DNA from: CAWDDG01 sp963801065
GTDB taxonomy: Bacteria > Actinomycetota > Actinomycetes > Jiangellales > Jiangellaceae
Assembly (NCBI GenBank): GCA_963801065.1
Contig: CAWDDG010000008.1
Location: forward strand, 930,001-994,000
Reading direction: 5' to 3'
Length of the DNA stretch: 64,000 nucleotides
The position numbers and the translations under genes were made by a program. Shown here piece after piece: positions 63,876-64,000 of this stretch (positions within the stretch are counted from its first letter, which is position 1; the number at the start of each line of letters is the position of its first letter). The notes beneath the pieces are model-generated. The model saw nothing but the letters and a program-made list of their open reading frames with translations, made no database searches and was not told the origin of the DNA.

Positions 63876-64000
63876 GTGCCCGATCCCGTCGAAGTGCGCA
63901 AGGTCCCGATCGAGAGCGTCAGCGACGCGTCCGGCCTGGCCGGGCTGGTCGACGGAGGCGTGATCGACGCCGACAGCGTCGTCGCGATCATTGGCAAGAC
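63876..64000 (+). CDS. Cyclic-amide hydrolase, barbiturase/cyanuric acid hydrolase family (N-terminal fragment)
   Basis: The window ends 41 codons and two bases into this gene. The visible residues (MPDPVEVRKVPIESVSDASG, then LAGLVDGGVIDADSVVAIIG and KT) match the N-terminal signature of the ring-opening AtzD/TrzD/barbiturase family: a short strand, a D(x)SGL motif, LI..G.I....VVAI(I/M)GKT. The family opens barbiturate to ureidomalonate or cyanuric acid to carboxybiuret with a Ser-Lys dyad on a fold of three repeats; the catalytic residues lie beyond the window. GTG 63876 is 10 bp after carbamate kinase; GTG 63867 is also in frame. The choice between barbiturase and cyanuric acid hydrolase cannot be made here. 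Confidence 0.72.
   Translation, partial: MPDPVEVRKVPIESVSDASGLAGLVDGGVIDADSVVAIIGK

Overview
The window is one contiguous stretch of a high-G+C actinomycete chromosome. Codons end almost always in G or C, GTG starts are common, and there are many 4-bp GTGA/ATGA overlaps. The gene orders tkt-tal-pgi-zwf-opcA-pgl, sufR-B-D-C-S-U-T and ribD-ribE-ribM-ribBA-ribH are typical of Actinomycetia. I cannot place the genus. Many genes lack a Shine-Dalgarno and instead have a TAGGCT-like -10 hexamer 6-8 nt before the start codon, as expected for leaderless mRNAs.

Layout. 0-12 kb: end of an unknown gene, an HdeD-like membrane protein, the pentose-phosphate/glycolysis operon (minus strand), then divergent ctaB, a small membrane-protein gene and convergent ctaA (heme O and heme A synthesis). 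12.3-19.3 kb: the full SUF Fe-S assembly operon with its regulator, then a HAD phosphatase. 19.3-22.9 kb: def, fmt, rsmB, rpe. 22.9-27.2 kb: an FMN riboswitch and the riboflavin operon with a PnuC/RibM-type transporter. 27.3-28.5 kb: hisE-hisG. 28.5-31.5 kb: a Phd/PIN toxin-antitoxin pair, a small PQ-loop-like membrane protein, a flavoprotein remnant and a TPR-LuxR regulator.

From 31.6 kb the content becomes catabolic. Accessory genes for a molybdenum hydroxylase (MoxR ATPase, VWA protein, XdhC-like, MocA-like) come first. They are followed by three genes related to the oxamate carbamoyltransferase subunits AllG/AllF/AllH, a divergent PucR regulator, and the three hydroxylase subunits (FAD, 2Fe-2S, Mo) with a CoxG-like protein. 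After a stretch of gene remnants come a large STAND-TPR-BTAD regulator, a membrane metallophosphoesterase, a nitrilase-superfamily amidase, AlkB, MOSC, HyuA/HyuB-type hydantoinase subunits, a uridine-kinase-like protein, a PLP alanine-racemase-like enzyme, an MFS transporter, a family III CoA-transferase, carbamate kinase, and the first 41 codons of a ring-opening cyclic-amide hydrolase (barbiturase/cyanuric acid hydrolase family).

Reading this together, I propose that the right half encodes catabolism of a cyclic ureide or pyrimidine. A Mo-hydroxylase would oxidise the ring, the cyclic-amide hydrolase would open it, an AllFGH-like enzyme would cleave the acyl-urea with phosphate, and carbamate kinase would make ATP from the carbamoyl phosphate. 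This is inference from gene content; no substrate is shown by the sequence.

Two other features stand out. Long, perfect or near-perfect hairpins (58-82 bp) lie between genes, and half of one forms the start of the HAD gene. In addition, about 20 frameshifts, nearly all single-base insertions, break otherwise conserved genes (hdeD, tal, tkt, ctaB, rsmB, ribD, pucR, both hydroxylase subunits S and L). These look like sequence errors, so the affected genes are annotated as single loci.
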